29,767 nucleotides of DNA, from positions 703,329 to 733,095 of the forward strand of contig BFEA01000001.1 in NCBI GenBank assembly GCA_003427395.1, given 5' to 3'. Positions 1-11,564 of the stretch are shown one piece after another. Every line of letters begins with the position of its first letter. Position 1 is the stretch's first letter. Source of the stretch: Chara braunii (lineage: Eukaryota > Streptophyta > Charophyceae > Charales > Characeae). Under the pieces are notes generated by a model that was not told where the DNA came from, searched no databases, and saw only the letters and a program-made list of their open reading frames with translations. The position numbers and the translations under genes are program-made.

Positions 1-4
1 AAAA

Positions 5-25
5 GTGCCTGTTTCGAACAGGCAC
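5..25. repeat. Perfect 9-bp hairpin
   Basis: GTGCCTGTT (5-13) and AACAGGCAC (17-25) are exact reverse complements around a TCG loop. It resembles the other short perfect hairpins scattered through 22.7-24.6 kb and at 29.5 kb. No gene is attached to it. It may be the edge of an element that starts outside the window. Confidence 0.8.
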
Positions 26-645
26 CATGTGTATAATGCGGGCCACTGTTATTATTGCGGTTTTGAACGGACCTGCGGACGACTGTTTTTTTTGCCCATT
101 CAAAACGTGGGTTGTGACCCATGAGCCGTTGCCCCTATTTTATTTTATGGAACAATGCTCCAATCTATTCGTGCGGAGCAACACGTGCTGGGAGCCGGGC
201 CCAGCGTCCCATTTGAAACCATATTTGAGAACATATACGGAACAAAATGAGATACCAGGGCCATTACCCGGATTTGGCTGAGGATAGCAATTACACAAAG
301 TCTAAGGGTCATGAGCTTTGGCTGTCATGTGGGTGTGTGCATGTTTCTGTGTGGGGGGTTGTGTGTGGTGTGTGAGTGCTGGTCATAGACACTATTGTTA
401 CTTGATGGGGGCTGGGGAAGCAGATGAGAGGCACAACTAGTTGCAAAATGCTCGGTCTTTGAATTACACTACTCCCCCCTACTCCCCGACCACCGCGGAT
501 TAGGGCAGGGGCCAACGTACATCCCCTTGGTTGTGAGAAGTAGCTACGCTGGCGGGGTTCCCCTGTATAGGCTGAGGGGTAGTGATAGGTAGGTATTGAG
601 AAGTGAAATTGGGAGAAGAATGTAGCTTAGCTTTATTTAAAAAAA
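26..645. other. No recognisable gene; GT-rich stretch
   Basis: No coding or RNA gene is recognised. 330-385 is a degenerate TG/GTG simple repeat. The GC-rich string CCGGGCCCAGCG near 196-207 recurs near 1905-1916, which hints at a shared old repeat. Short open frames here carry no recognisable motif. Confidence 0.5.
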
Positions 646-856
646 AAGGGGGGGGGGAACTAGGCGGGAGTCACAAAATTGAGTTATAATTGCACTATGG
701 GCCAAGATACAGTTTCGAACTGCAGTTCGGGCAATGTATACAACCCCGCTTTGTGGCCAGGTAGGGTCCCGAACTGCAATTGCAAACTGTATCTTGCCCC
801 ATAGTGCAATTATAACTCGTTTTTGTGACTCTACTGAAGTGAACCCCCCCAAAAAA
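646..856. mobile_element. Foldback (MITE-like) palindrome
   Basis: Two ~63-bp arms, 669-731 and 768-830, are near-perfect reverse complements around a ~36-bp centre. Both begin with AGTCACAAAA read inward. Similarity weakens but continues outward to a G-run on the left (about 647-656) and a C-run on the right (about 845-851), so the full element is about 210 bp. Its size and structure fit a non-autonomous foldback or MITE-type DNA transposon. I did not find a convincing target-site duplication, and the family is not recognised. Confidence 0.7.
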
Positions 857-1221
857 TGCACAGATAAGCACAGAGAGTCTGAGAGAGAGATAGGAAGGGC
901 CTACAAACTTCTGACAGTGAACTGACAATTGCCTCCAAGCCTCCATCACCGAAATGGCAGAGGAGGCAATCATTAAAGACAACAAATTACAATTTACAAG
1001 ATTGGGAAACACACACGCAAAAGGAAGAAGAGAGAATGGGACAATAATAAAAGGAAAAGATAATGGAGAGGAAGATAATGCATGGCCAAACACGGGGCCT
1101 CGCTCCACTACTGAACATTCCACATTGAATCTACAACTGGACTGCCACCTAGACGGGATACCATTTGACTGATGGAACATTTTGAATGTATGGAACCACT
1201 AACAGGTTGAGACAGACTTGG
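857..1221. other. No recognisable gene
   Basis: Purine-rich, low-information sequence between two foldback elements. Small open frames on both strands lack motifs, and I see nothing else in it. Confidence 0.5.
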
Positions 1222-1382
1222 GGCCTCACCACACCACTGAGGAAACGAAAAAAAGTACAATCGTCTTCCCCAGAAAGTGGCAAATGTATCCGCGACTATT
1301 CATAGTAACGGATGCATATGGCCACTCCCTGTCAGACCATGCACTCGTACTTTTCTCGTTTTGACAGTGGTGTGGTGAGGCC
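1222..1382. mobile_element. Palindromic TIR element, unit 1
   Basis: The unit starts GGCCTCACCACACCACTG and ends with its reverse complement CAGTGGTGTGGTGAGGCC. The inner sequence (GTACTTTT/AAAAGTAC blocks) also pairs, giving a terminal inverted repeat of roughly 35 bp. The centre (about 1276-1326) is a second nested palindrome around ACTATTCATAGT flanked by GTGGC...GCCAC. This is a MITE-like structure without coding capacity. Confidence 0.7.
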
Positions 1383-1399
1383 AGCGGTGTGGGGAGGAG

Positions 1400-1563
1400 G
1401 GCCTCCCAACACCACACCACCATAGAATCGAAAAAAGCATGAGTGCATGGTCCGCCGGGACTGGCCAGATTCATCGGTTACTATAAATAGTAGCGGATGC
1501 ATGTTGCCACTTTCTGGGGGTGCGCCCGTACTTTTTTCATTTCGACAGTGGTGTGGCGAGGCC
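1400..1563. mobile_element. Palindromic TIR element, unit 2 (inverted copy)
   Basis: A diverged copy of the unit at 1222-1382 lies in opposite orientation, separated by only ~17 bp. It has the same ends (GGCCTC.../...GAGGCC), the same GACCATGCACTC block and the same central palindrome (ACTATAAATAGT, about 1481-1492). The pair forms a larger inverted repeat whose arms are themselves palindromes. Confidence 0.7.
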
Positions 1564-2180
1564 CTTAGTATGCTGTGTTATAGTAGAGAGAGGCCCACAG
1601 TCCGGTAGCCAGGTGGATGTCTGACAATCAGCCGGGTAGGGAGAATTCAGTTCTCCTTTTCCTTTGGAAATAGATACAGCGGCGGCATACTTACAGAGTT
1701 CTGATTTGGAAAGATATGCCAATGGAACGGGCAACGGGCGCTGCGGCTGGCGGTTGCGCTTGGTCCCCGTGATGCTTTTTTTTTTTTTTTTTTTTTTTGG
1801 TTAAACGGGCCCAATGCCCAAGGTTGATATTGATATTTGAGAAAAATGAGGCCGGGGTCCTCACAATCTACCCGGAGTAACCAGACAGAACATGCTGAGA
1901 ACCGGGCCCAGCGTTCGGTAAGCCTGTCTGGCGGCGGACGTTCTTGACGCGGAAATGTTTCCGTAGGTGATACCTCCTTCCCCTCGCTTTGACGAAGGGC
2001 TATCACGATTTTGCCATAATGACGATATCAGCCGACAGTTTATGTCCCCGGCAAAACCCTTATCCGAGTTATGTGTCAGTATCTCGTGTAGAACTCTGTA
2101 CTCCAACTATCTTCTGCTATATTGAGGACTTGCTGATAGCAGGGCGACTTCGAACCAGGTTTTGTACATGTAGGGTTAGC
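1564..2180. other. No recognisable gene; poly-T tract inside
   Basis: No coding or RNA gene is recognised. The only strong signal is the T23 run listed separately. Open frames on the minus strand across 1647-2106 have no recognisable motif. Confidence 0.4.
1776..1798 (-). repeat. T23 run, possible poly(A) tail of a minus-strand retroposon
   Basis: This is an uninterrupted run of 23 T. On the minus strand it is an A23 tail following GGGCATTGGGCCCGTTTAACC (21 bases, 1799-1819 region), so a retroposed copy reading leftward could end here. Its 5' end would lie to the right, and its boundaries cannot be seen. A plain homopolymer repeat is the alternative. Confidence 0.4.
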
Positions 2181-2884
2181 ATGGAGCCGGAAGGCACCCC
2201 TCAGCGGGAACAGGATGCCAGATCTCAAGTTCCTAGTAACTATCAATTGGAAGACGACAGAGTGAAGGAGATGATTTAAGCCTGCTATGAGGAAGGGATC
2301 CTCCCTACCAACATCGATGCCGGGAGATGGTGGTGAAAGGAAGGTAAGACTTAGTCAAATTTGTTTTGAACGCTGCTGTAGACAAAATCAAGGTGAAGCG
2401 GTTGAAGGCAAGAACGGTGACAATCATCTTCCGGGACAGAGCTCGCTTCCTTCCGAAGAAGGTGAAGGAGGATGTGGTCAGAGCATACGAGGACATCTGG
2501 CTCCGGGACGAGACTTTCGATCACGAATTTAAGAGAGGGAGAATCAAGGTGGAAAGTCCGAACACCGTCTTGTATATTCCAAGATCTCAAGACATTACCA
2601 ACTGGATGCTGGCCAAGCTCACTGACTCCATCGACCTTTCCAATACGACCTACCGTACGGAGTTTAAGCCGTGGATGATGAGAGCAGAGGTCTGGGATTG
2701 GAGGAAGACTGTCAATGAGAACATATTTTGGGTGGTAGCAGTTGGCGTGCCGCTTGACGAGATGGCGTTCATCTACACTCATGTCGAAAGGGGAATCGGA
2801 AGAATTCTAAAGCACCATCAACCAGAAGCCGACGAGACAGACCCTAAATTGGTCAACCTTCGCTTTGACCTGGATCCGTTGTGA
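2181..2884 (+). pseudogene. LINE ORF1-like protein, broken
   Basis: An ATG at 2181 opens a frame that begins MEPEGTPQREQDA and is stopped by TAA at 2277. The same frame continues sensibly (ACYEEGILPTNIDAGRWW), meets a further TGA, and then a frameshift near 2345 leads into the best-preserved part, 2348-2881. That part is 178 codons, rich in Lys/Arg/Asp, and includes TVTIIFRDRARFLPKKV and TTYRTEFKPWMMRAEVWDWR. Its composition and motif style look like a real protein. From memory it resembles the N-terminal ORF1 region of LINE-type retrotransposons in charophyte algae, but I cannot confirm this without a search. TGA at 2882 ends it, and no reverse transcriptase follows. At least two stops and one frameshift make it non-functional. 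Alternatively GTAAG at 2344 is a splice donor of a host gene, which I consider less likely. Confidence 0.5.
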
Positions 2885-4229
2885 CGCCCAAACCTCACGC
2901 CCGACACGAGTTCCCGATCGGAGTGAGAGTGGGCCTGGAAGTGCGAAAAGGGGGTGTGCCAAGGATTTTAGGAAAGTGGGGGTGGTCGGAACTGAGATCT
3001 TCTGTGACAAGTTTCAGGGATACACATGCAAAAGGGTAGGCGCGGGTCGGAGTCCTGTTTTATGCTTCGTAGAGCGGAGCTACCGCCTCTGCTGGTTCCA
3101 TCGCCTGGCCCGGACTCGTATCTGGTGTACAGTCGGGACGCTATGGCTATCTCACTGACTGATCACCTGCCGACGTCGAATGTTGCAGGTCTCGAAATAC
3201 GACACGGCTGGCCTCAGCCGAAGGCTGTGCTCCCATTGTTCTTCCTCCGAGCAAGTTCGTCGGATGAAGTCGGAGGCTCGGTAATCGTGGTCTTGCAGGC
3301 ACTCCGAGCACGGGGGTTGGGGCTAGTAGGGAGCGATTGTGCACCAGGGGACGATGGTCAGGGAGTGAAAGGGCAGGATGCGGTGATAGGGAGGGAATTC
3401 GGTCCCCAGGATAATCTGGCAAGCCTTCTCAAAACTTGGACCCAGGTCTAGCCCCTGAAAACCTTCAATTATGAGGAACTTTTTCAGAATGATCCCAACA
3501 TTATCCAACTGGCGGTCACTCAAAAACATCATTTAATCTCTCATAATGGTACCGGAAAAGCTTCTGGCTAGCCTTCAAAACCCCAATTGGTTGACACATC
3601 CCTTTATCTAAAAAAGTCAGGTTTAACCCCCTGACAGGTCTTTCAAAATAATCAACCTCCTTGGAGGCCCAGACAAAATCCGAACCAACCATTCATGAGA
3701 GAAACCATTCGTTTGAAGTTCCCCGACCAAGTTATGATCCTCATTCCAATCCATATAAGTTACCATGCCCGTTACTTCTACACTCCTTGTGAATGCGTCG
3801 AGGAGTGGTGTAATCCGTATGAGGATAACATCTCGATATCAAGCCCCGCTTTAGATTCGAGTCTCACCACATTTTTTCCGATTCCGGTGTTTTTGACCCC
3901 ATTAGTCCTCTGCTTGTAGAGTAGAACAGCCCCACCCCACACGACCGGGGTTGACTAGACCCTAATCATGGAGGTACGGTGACCACGTCTGGCACGAGGT
4001 TAGGTAGTCACGCCTCCCCCCATGACAAACAATAGTCGCCTACCCTTATAGGCAACATTCAAACAAGATCTCAACACCTTCCTCCCTTTCAATGATAGTG
4101 TAGTATTCCGTCCTTAAACCACAATGTCATAGGATTCGGAAGACAACATCCCACAATGAACCAGGAGTATAGCTCCGGCTCGGACCTCACTACCACCTAC
4201 GGAGCTCACGAATTCAACAGAAATTTGTC
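2885..4229. other. No recognisable gene
   Basis: Mixed-composition sequence after the LINE-like remnant. Frames 2865-3158 (+) and 3323-3532 (-) are open but show no motif I can name, and they overlap other open frames. I see no RNA gene or clear repeat boundary. Confidence 0.4.
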
Positions 4230-4910
4230 GTGACATGATAACGCCTTCAAAACTTACTTCAAAATTATTCAAAAACAGCAATACAACTTACAACAAATGC
4301 TTTTACATGAAATTTCATAAGGATCTAAGCTAAATAATCTTCAACAGCAGTTCAGATGCCTCAATCATAGAAATGCATCACTAAAACGAAAAATCTCGAA
4401 ATGAATGGAAGCCCGGGTAAATTTATCAATCGAAATATACATAATTCCAATATAATAATCAAATATATGACGAAATAAATCTGCAAAACAATATCTAAAG
4501 AAAGTCAACGTTTAGTTGACAATATTCAAAAAATAGTTGAAACTCATAATAATTTGCACAAGAATTCCGATCCACAAAAATTATAATTCGAAGGATACCT
4601 CAAAGTTCAAGATAAAGTATACAATTAAAGTATTATTCATGCAATATAATAATCATTAACATAATACTCAAAATTTATAAATAAGTCGATGAACATCAAG
4701 ATAATAACATAGTATAACTCAATTAATACCAGGACATTAAGACTTTACATCCAACTGAATCGTTCAAAATAACTAAAATATCATTCATTATAAAATTAAC
4801 ACATACTCCATGAAGATAAAATAATAAGAAATCAATCAATGATGATAAAATAATTTTATTTTAGAAATCAGAATATGATCAATTAATCCATTACGAAATA
4901 AAATACCCGA
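4230..4910. other. AT-rich block without genes
   Basis: Base composition shifts sharply to A+T (many AATAAT, AAAATA and ATAATC strings) and shifts back at about 4910. No long open frame is present on either strand. It could be an intergenic or intronic spacer, or the body of an old AT-rich repeat. Confidence 0.5.
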
Positions 4911-7229
4911 GTGTCGTTCCGCTAGGCACAACGGTAGTTTGTCATTATATCCGGCAACAGCGAAACATGTCAAGCGCATCGGCTCCCGCCTTTTTCGCAA
5001 AGGCGAGAACCTTCCCCGTCATGTCACGCAGGAGTTAAAGCAAAACAAAATAAGAGACAACTCGAACGACGCAAAATAATCCCGCAAACCGCCGAGACGG
5101 TCGAGGTCGCATCGTCCCGTCGTCGCTCTAGTCGAGTGCGCCAGCTGTACATCCCTTGGTCCCCTACGACATGATATGTTTCCTCGGGGCATAAGTTTTC
5201 CTTCCCTAAGGGGATGTCACCACCCTTAAGGGTGTATCCCTACCGAGCTACTGACACACGTGCGAAAGCTTTTAAATGCAATTGTAGAGGTAGGTCAACC
5301 GAAGGTCTCTGCTCGTTCGTTGTAATAGAGATACGCTTCGTTAACGCCAAGTGGACCCGAACGTCACCCGTTCCTAAGGGCGCTGATCTCCTAGGTACGG
5401 AGCAAATGTCGGTCGACTAGGACGGTATCAACCAAGCGTGAAACCACATTTCATCCAAGTCCCTTAGACACACAACCAAAAAAGTTATGAAAATCACACA
5501 TAGTTATATTAAAAGGATTCGACCGTAGTCGATAGAACGCACATTCAATATGCAAAGATAACCGAAAGAATTCAAATCATCATCTCATACATTTAATAAC
5601 ACAAGATCAAAAAAACAATCCGGCCGCCTCATGTCGAACACCACAAAACAATCAAACAACCGCCAGCAAGGAGTTGGCTATGGAAAATAAAATTGATACA
5701 ACTGACACGATAATCGATTGTCTTAGTTTGAACTTGATGAGACGCATTGCCAAAGTCATTCATTTCAGCCTACCGCGAACCTAAGATTAGGCATGCACAC
5801 TTGTCTCCATACATTCCTAATCTTCTTTGATGACAAATTGCTTTGCAAATGATTCTTAATCAGATGCATTGCTTGAAGTGTTGCACGCCTCTCCCACTAG
5901 GAAGTGGTCTGAGGTACTCCTCCTCGTCCGGGCACAAGACTAGGATCTCGTAAATCGGTCCGTCTCCACCGAATCGGCAGAGTAACCCCCCGTAGAACGA
6001 TCCACTCTGGGTCGATAGCAGGGCTGACTCCTAAAGCAACGAACTCCCGCCCAAGATGCTTCCTAGAGAAACAAATGTGTTCACCACAAGTAGGTTTTAG
6101 TTATTTTCATTTCTCTTGAGTTCAAGGTAATTTGGACGAAAAGAATTAAAAAGGATAAAGAATGAGAATCATTTGGACAGGTATAGATAAATAAGGTAAT
6201 TCGGGATAGAATGGTTAAACCTCATGAAAATAACTAAGTCTAATTATCATCATCTTCATTATATTGACAAATTTTCTTTCACGGTACCCGTTGAAATCAT
6301 TCACCTAAAAAAAAGAAATGTTTTCAACATCCAGACAGGCGAAAGGTAGAAACAAAACAATCTTTTTCCTTCTCTCCAATTGGCAAAATCAATCTCATTT
6401 TCAAGCATTCTTCGACCTACTTGCACAGCAAGCAAAAAAAACAAGTTCAAAAGAAAAGAGTATCATCCCAAGCTCAGGCCATACCTTTCCATTCACATGC
6501 ATGACTCGCACGACTTTCCTCTATCTTTTATGTCGAATATTGAAAACAATAGGGTCAAGCAAAGTGTTGGTTCACACAGGTGTGAATGGATATTTGAGTC
6601 ATTCAACTGACTGAGCTTGAGTGAAGTTTGATTCGGCTCACTCAAGAAAGTCGGGTAATATTCCAATCAAAAGAAAATAATCATCGTTGAGCATGGAATA
6701 TACGGCTCACAACTCCACAAGTTATGACCTTTCTCCTAAGCCACGGTCCACGTCCTCCACCAAGTGCCCAAGTGCGCAAGAGCCGGGTCCATTGAAAGAA
6801 CTCAAGTGGGATAACCCTCCAGGAGGGTGCTCCAAAGAATAAGTCTCATGTCTTCTCAACGTCCCGAACAGTCCCAACGCACCCCCGACTGCAGTTCCAA
6901 TGGCACTACATCCTCTAAGGGTAGTCCCAATCAACCGCAAGTCCACGCCACCTCCAATCACCATGTCCGCTCACAATAGCCACACCAACATGCCGGTCCT
7001 GATCACAACAACCAGTCCCACCTAGTCCCAAAATGGTCCCAGATGGTCCCAATGCAATCCCACACCATTGCAGCAACGCCGGATGGTTCAGAACTCAAAA
7101 CCGCTTGCACTGCGCGCCGCCAAAAAAATAAAGGTGGCCCTGACTCAAAACCGCATGTGTCGATAGCCCCAATAGCCACCGCTGCGTGCATCCACTCCAT
7201 GTTGTGTCGCCGGCACACACCACTACCGC
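4911..7229. other. No recognisable gene; left flank of the LTR element
   Basis: 4911-5440 is less AT-rich, with a small hairpin (GCCTTTTTCGCAAAGGC near 4989-5005). 5850-6070 is similar in composition, and both are embedded in AT-rich sequence. From about 6860 to 7060 the string GTCCCA recurs about seven times (AGTCCCAA, TGGTCCCA), a loose short repeat. The right flank of the retrotransposon resumes with ACGGTCCCAAA, consistent with both flanks being one interrupted locus. No coding or RNA gene is recognised. Confidence 0.4.
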
Positions 7230-7233
7230 ACGG
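7230..7233. repeat. Left target-site duplication (ACGG)
   Basis: ACGG lies immediately before the TGTCGG start of the 5' LTR and recurs at 22029-22032 directly after the CGACA end of the 3' LTR. A 4-bp duplication is short but sits at exactly the independently predicted ends. The next base (T) also matches on both sides, but it belongs to the LTR on the left. Confidence 0.6.
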
Positions 7234-8720
7234 TGTCGGAGGGCCCGACATTCAGCCCCTCCGCGGTGCGTCAATTGGCCACACCGGTTTGATGTTCTGG
7301 CATGTGGGGTAAAGAGTATCCTATTAGCGTAATCTAAGGGAACCGTGGTCCAGTCTGATCTGCTCGATGACACGGGGCTGCACTGTGGGACAGAGGAGAA
7401 TTTAGTGCACGCCGTTTTTAACCATGTTATATGGCTGGGGAGTTGTGTCAAAGTCCCAATGTGTGTTAATTGTGATTTACATTATTTTATTTTATGTTTG
7501 TTTATTTTTGTTCTACTTCATCAACCTAATTAGTGTTGATCATTCCGTGGTCAGTCCTGCTGAGAGGCTACCGTTGATTTTTTTTGTGCAAATGGCTCGA
7601 TTAGCCTTGACAATAAAAATAAAATAAAATAAAAATAATAATAAAAGAAGTCGGTGTAAGTGACGACAACACTTACATTGGGGAGGCTTGGATTGAGACT
7701 AGCGAGTGTCGTCGGACCGGTATTTGTGCTACTGGGTCTGAAAACCAGTTGCGCATCAGTACCATCGGACCTGGAATCAGCCCCAATGGTAGTACCGTTT
7801 GGCTTGGTCTACCTAGGCATGACCTTCCCCATTCCTACAGACGCGTACGAGTATGCTCGAGTGCCACATGTCGATGCTCACATCAACCAGTTGTTGGCCC
7901 ACGGAAATGACCATGGTCGCTCGGTCGTTACAAGAGAGGGACCAAGGTTTGACTTGGGGGTCCAGTTCCGACATTCACGAGTTCCGGCTAAGGCCGCGCG
8001 GCAGACAGAGAGCGACTTGCCGGGCAGCAAAGGACACTCACTCATGCGCCACTTGACGACCGGCTGAATGGCCACCTGACAGTTACAACATCTAGGGTTT
8101 GACTTCTTCGCTCTCTGGGTCGTCCGCCAGGTGCTGTGTACAGAGCATGCTCTTAGTTGAATATCCCACACTGAAAGAGGTCAACCTCACGTTTATCAAG
8201 GAAAAGGAGGACACAACTAGCAGGGTGTTGTGGACAACAATCAGTGAACGGACAATTAACAAACAGGTTGCAGGCCATCAGGTAGCAGCTCTTATGGCTG
8301 GTCTCCGTCAATCCCCAGGCAGTCAACCGACGGGTTGCTGCAGCCAGCTTGGTTAATTAGGTCAGCAATCGTATGAGCAACTAGGCGATGGTGATTAGAC
8401 AATAAGCGCTTATGACCTACAAATCAAGTGGCAGTCGGACGGCAAACTAAGAGTCAGTAACTCTTAAATTGGTGATATGCAGCGTGCAAGGTTACACTTG
8501 GTTGGTCACTGTGGAGGTCAATCTAGAGAAGGGGTATACTTTCAGTTTGCAAGAGATGGTCAATCAAAGGTCCATATTGTGACATGCAACACTTCACGAA
8601 TGGTTAGTGGGGGAGTGACAACCCTTAAGCAATCAAACTGAAGAACGAAAATAAACGAGATCACAGGTGATTGAATGTTACTTGCTTACTGAACAAGTAA
8701 CGACCAAGTACTCAGGTATT

Positions 8721-9124
8721 TATGACTCTGCCAGCAACGGTATAGTGGAAGAAAGGGAGAGACAGTGGCATGCTAATTTCATATTTCGTTTGCCTTCACC
8801 CTTTGATCGCGTCTTTGATGACGAAGTCAAATATTAACTAGCCGTGAGCTCCTTTGGCAGAGCCCCGAGTAAAGATTTGCGTTGCACATAGACGAGTTGT
8901 CTAGTCTGAGCAGGAAGGTGTTCAAGGAGTGAGAGAAACCAATGAAATTGATTTATCAATTTTGGTTTGCGATCGGACAGTGACAAATTACTACGTAATC
9001 CCTGATCTGGTATTAAGGTTGAAATTAGTTCTTTATAAATTAATATTTATTCAATTTGAATATGGTCATTGTATTGTAATGGAGCTCCAGGCAGGATCTC
9101 AGCGAACTTGGAGTTATTGCTTTG
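8721..9124. other. Left-LTR-specific sequence between conserved part and satellite
   Basis: This belongs to the 5' LTR and has no counterpart in the 3' LTR, where the region was lost at the inversion/deletion junction (19198/19199). An open frame at 8929-9216 has no recognisable motif. I see no other structure. Confidence 0.5.
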
Positions 9125-11400
9125 TTTATTTTCTAGAGTCGTTGCTAGAGGCTGTGATAAAGCGATTACCGCTTGATCACACAACAACGAGCAGCGTGTG
9201 GGAAAACCTTAAGTGAAAACTACCTCTTTCTCACACGCCATTCCATGCGTTTTTGAATTTGATTTATGTATTTTTCTCAAAATACTGCTGGAAGCAGTGA
9301 TAAAGCGATTACCGCTTGACCACGCTACTGTGGACAATGTGTAAGAACACCGTAGCAAGCAGTGTGTGCAAAGGCCCTAAGCGAAGGCTGCGCTCACCGT
9401 TGCATGCTGGATCAAGCATTTTCGTTATTTTAATATTTTTATAATTTTAAAATTAATTAATTATTAAACTCTCGTGATTTGGATCATGGCTGATCACCCA
9501 ATCACGAGACAACCAGCAAGCAGGGAGACTCCCATGATTGGCATCATGGTTGATCACCCAATCACGAGACAACCAGCAAGCGGGAGCAGTCCTAAGCGAA
9601 GGTTGAGCTCGCCTCCGCTGGTTGGTCCAAGCAGTCTGAGCATTTTATAATTTCGAAATTAATAAATTAGTGAACTCCCGTGATTGGGATCATGACTTAT
9701 CACCCAATCACGGGGCAGCCAGCAAGCGAGAGCAACCCTAACCGAAAGCTGATCTCGCCGCCACTTGCTGGTTCAAGCAATCTGAGTATTTTGTAATTTC
9801 GAAATTAATAAATTAGTAAACTCTCGTGATTGGGATCATGGCTGATCGCCCAATCACGGGACAACCAACAAGCAGGGAAACTCCCGTGATTGGGATCATG
9901 GCTGATCACCCAATCACGGGACAACCAGCACGTGGGAGCATCCCTAAGCGAAGACTGAGCTCGCCCCCGCTTGCTGGTCCAAGCAGTCTGAGTATTGTGT
10001 AATTTCAAAATTAATAAATTAGTAAACTCCCGTGATTGGGATCATGGCTGATCACCCAATCACGGGACAACCANCCAAGCAGTCTGAGTATTGTGTAATT
10101 TCAAAATTAATAAATTAGTAAACTCCCGTGATTGGGATCATGGCTGATCACCCAATCACGGGACAACCAACAAGCAGGGAAACTCCCGTGATTGGGATCA
10201 TGGCTGATCACCCAATCACGGGACAACCAACAAGCAGGGAAACTCCTGTGATTGGGATTATGGTTGGTCACCCAATCACGGGACAATCAACAAGTGGGAG
10301 CAGCCCTAAGCGAAGGCTGAGCTCGCCGCCACTTGCTGGTTCAAGCACTCTGAGTATTTTGTAATTTCGAAATTAATAAATTTGTAAACTCCTGTGATTG
10401 GGATCATGGATGATCACCCAATCACGGAACAAACAGCAAGCGGGAGCAGCCCTAAGCGAAGGCTGAGCTCGCTGCCATTTGCTGGTTCAAGCCATTTGAG
10501 TATTTTGTAATTTTAAAATTAATAAATTAGTAAACTCCCGTGATTGGGATCATGGCTGATCACCCGATCACGGGACCACCAGCAAGCAGGGAAACTCCCG
10601 TGATTGGGATCATGGCTGATCACCCAATCACGGGACAACCAGCAAGCGGGAGCAGCCCTAAGCGAAGGCTGAGCTTGCCGCTGCTTGCTGGTTCAAGCAG
10701 TATGAGTATTGTGTAATTTCGAAATTAACAAATTAGTAGACTCCCGTGATTGGGATCATGGCTGATCACCCAATCATGGGACAACCAGCAAGCGGGAGCA
10801 GCTCTAAGCGAAGGCTGAGCTCGCCATCGCTTGTTGGTTCAAATAGTCTTAGTATTTTGTAATTTCGAAATTAATAAATGAGTAAAATCCCATGACTGGG
10901 ATCACGGATGATCGCCCAATCACGGGACAGCCAGCAAGCGGTAGCAGCCCTACGTGAAGGCTGGGCTCACCGCCGCTTGCTGGGCCAAGCAATTTTAGTA
11001 TTTTAAACTGTTTTTGTAGATTCAAAATTAATGAATTAATGAAATTTCGTGATTGGGATCACGACTGATCACCCAATCACGGGACAACCAGTGAGTAGGA
11101 GCTGCCGTAAGTGTCTTGCGCTAACTACCGCTTGATGTGTCACACATTTTCTGTATTTTTATAAATTTTATAAATTAATTAGTTAGTAAGATCCCGTAAC
11201 TGGAATCAGGATTGATCACTCAATCACGGGACAGCCAAGAAGCGATGCCCAGACCCTAAGTGAAGACCACGTGATGTACACCACAGTGATACTAAAAAAA
11301 ATAAAATGATTTATTTAATTATATCTAGTGGTCAACTTCTGATTGGCTGATCACACAAGCACGTTGCGGGCAATGATGCCTAGACCCTAAGTGAAGGCCG
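9125..11400 (+). repeat. Hairpin-rich ~147-bp tandem satellite inside the 5' LTR
   Basis: About a dozen units are recognised from the recurring CCCTAAGCGAAGGCT block (9591, 9737, 9943, 10303, 10451, 10653, 10802, 10948, then diverged at 11105, 11253 and 11385). Spacing is about 147 bp, or about 205 bp where an extra 60-bp module is inserted. Each unit carries hairpin A, CCCGTGATTGGG ... CCCAATCACGGG (12-bp stem, loop containing GATCATGGCTGATC). It also carries hairpin B, ACCAGCAAGCGG ... CCGCTTGCTGGT, enclosing a smaller AGCCCTAAGCGAAGGCT hairpin. An AT-rich linker with the palindrome AATTTCGAAATT follows. The middle units are nearly identical and the outer ones (9130-9420, 11050-11400) are strongly diverged, the usual pattern of array homogenisation. 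It has no coding role; the frame 10128-10364 is only repeat translation. Confidence 0.85.
10074..10074. other. Single N: assembly join within the satellite
   Basis: The only ambiguous base in the window sits between two practically identical ~90-bp satellite stretches (about 9984-10073 and 10080-10168). The array length here is therefore not trustworthy, and units may have been collapsed or duplicated during assembly. Confidence 0.85.
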
Positions 11401-11564
11401 TGTATGATCAGGGCACCGCTAATGGAAAAGATTTCATTAATTTAATTTGGTGTATTCATTTATTTATTTACCTATTTAATTTTGGCTGTGTGATCAACCA
11501 TTATTTGGCTAATCACTTCTCAGCTCATCAGAGACACACTTGTCATAAGTAAAGACCTCGTGTT

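Noticed and set aside
3026-3451. 141-codon open frame on the + strand
   Set aside because: It overlaps other open frames of similar length, has no recognisable motif and shows no repeat or splice support.
7660-8067. 135-codon open frame with a 137-codon counterpart at 18127-18540 in the other LTR
   Set aside because: The two frames differ at roughly 20% of amino acids while the DNA differs by about 9%. Most changes alter the protein, as expected without selection. Both also lack an ATG start at the quoted beginning.
9600-10860. GGTTCAAGCA in each satellite unit, resembling a tRNA B box
   Set aside because: No A box at the right distance and no cloverleaf. The unit folds as hairpins instead, so a tRNA-derived satellite is not supported.
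9480-10960. Regularly repeated palindromes resembling a CRISPR array
   Set aside because: The repeats themselves vary, the spacers are also repeated, there are no cas genes, and the context is a eukaryotic retrotransposon LTR.
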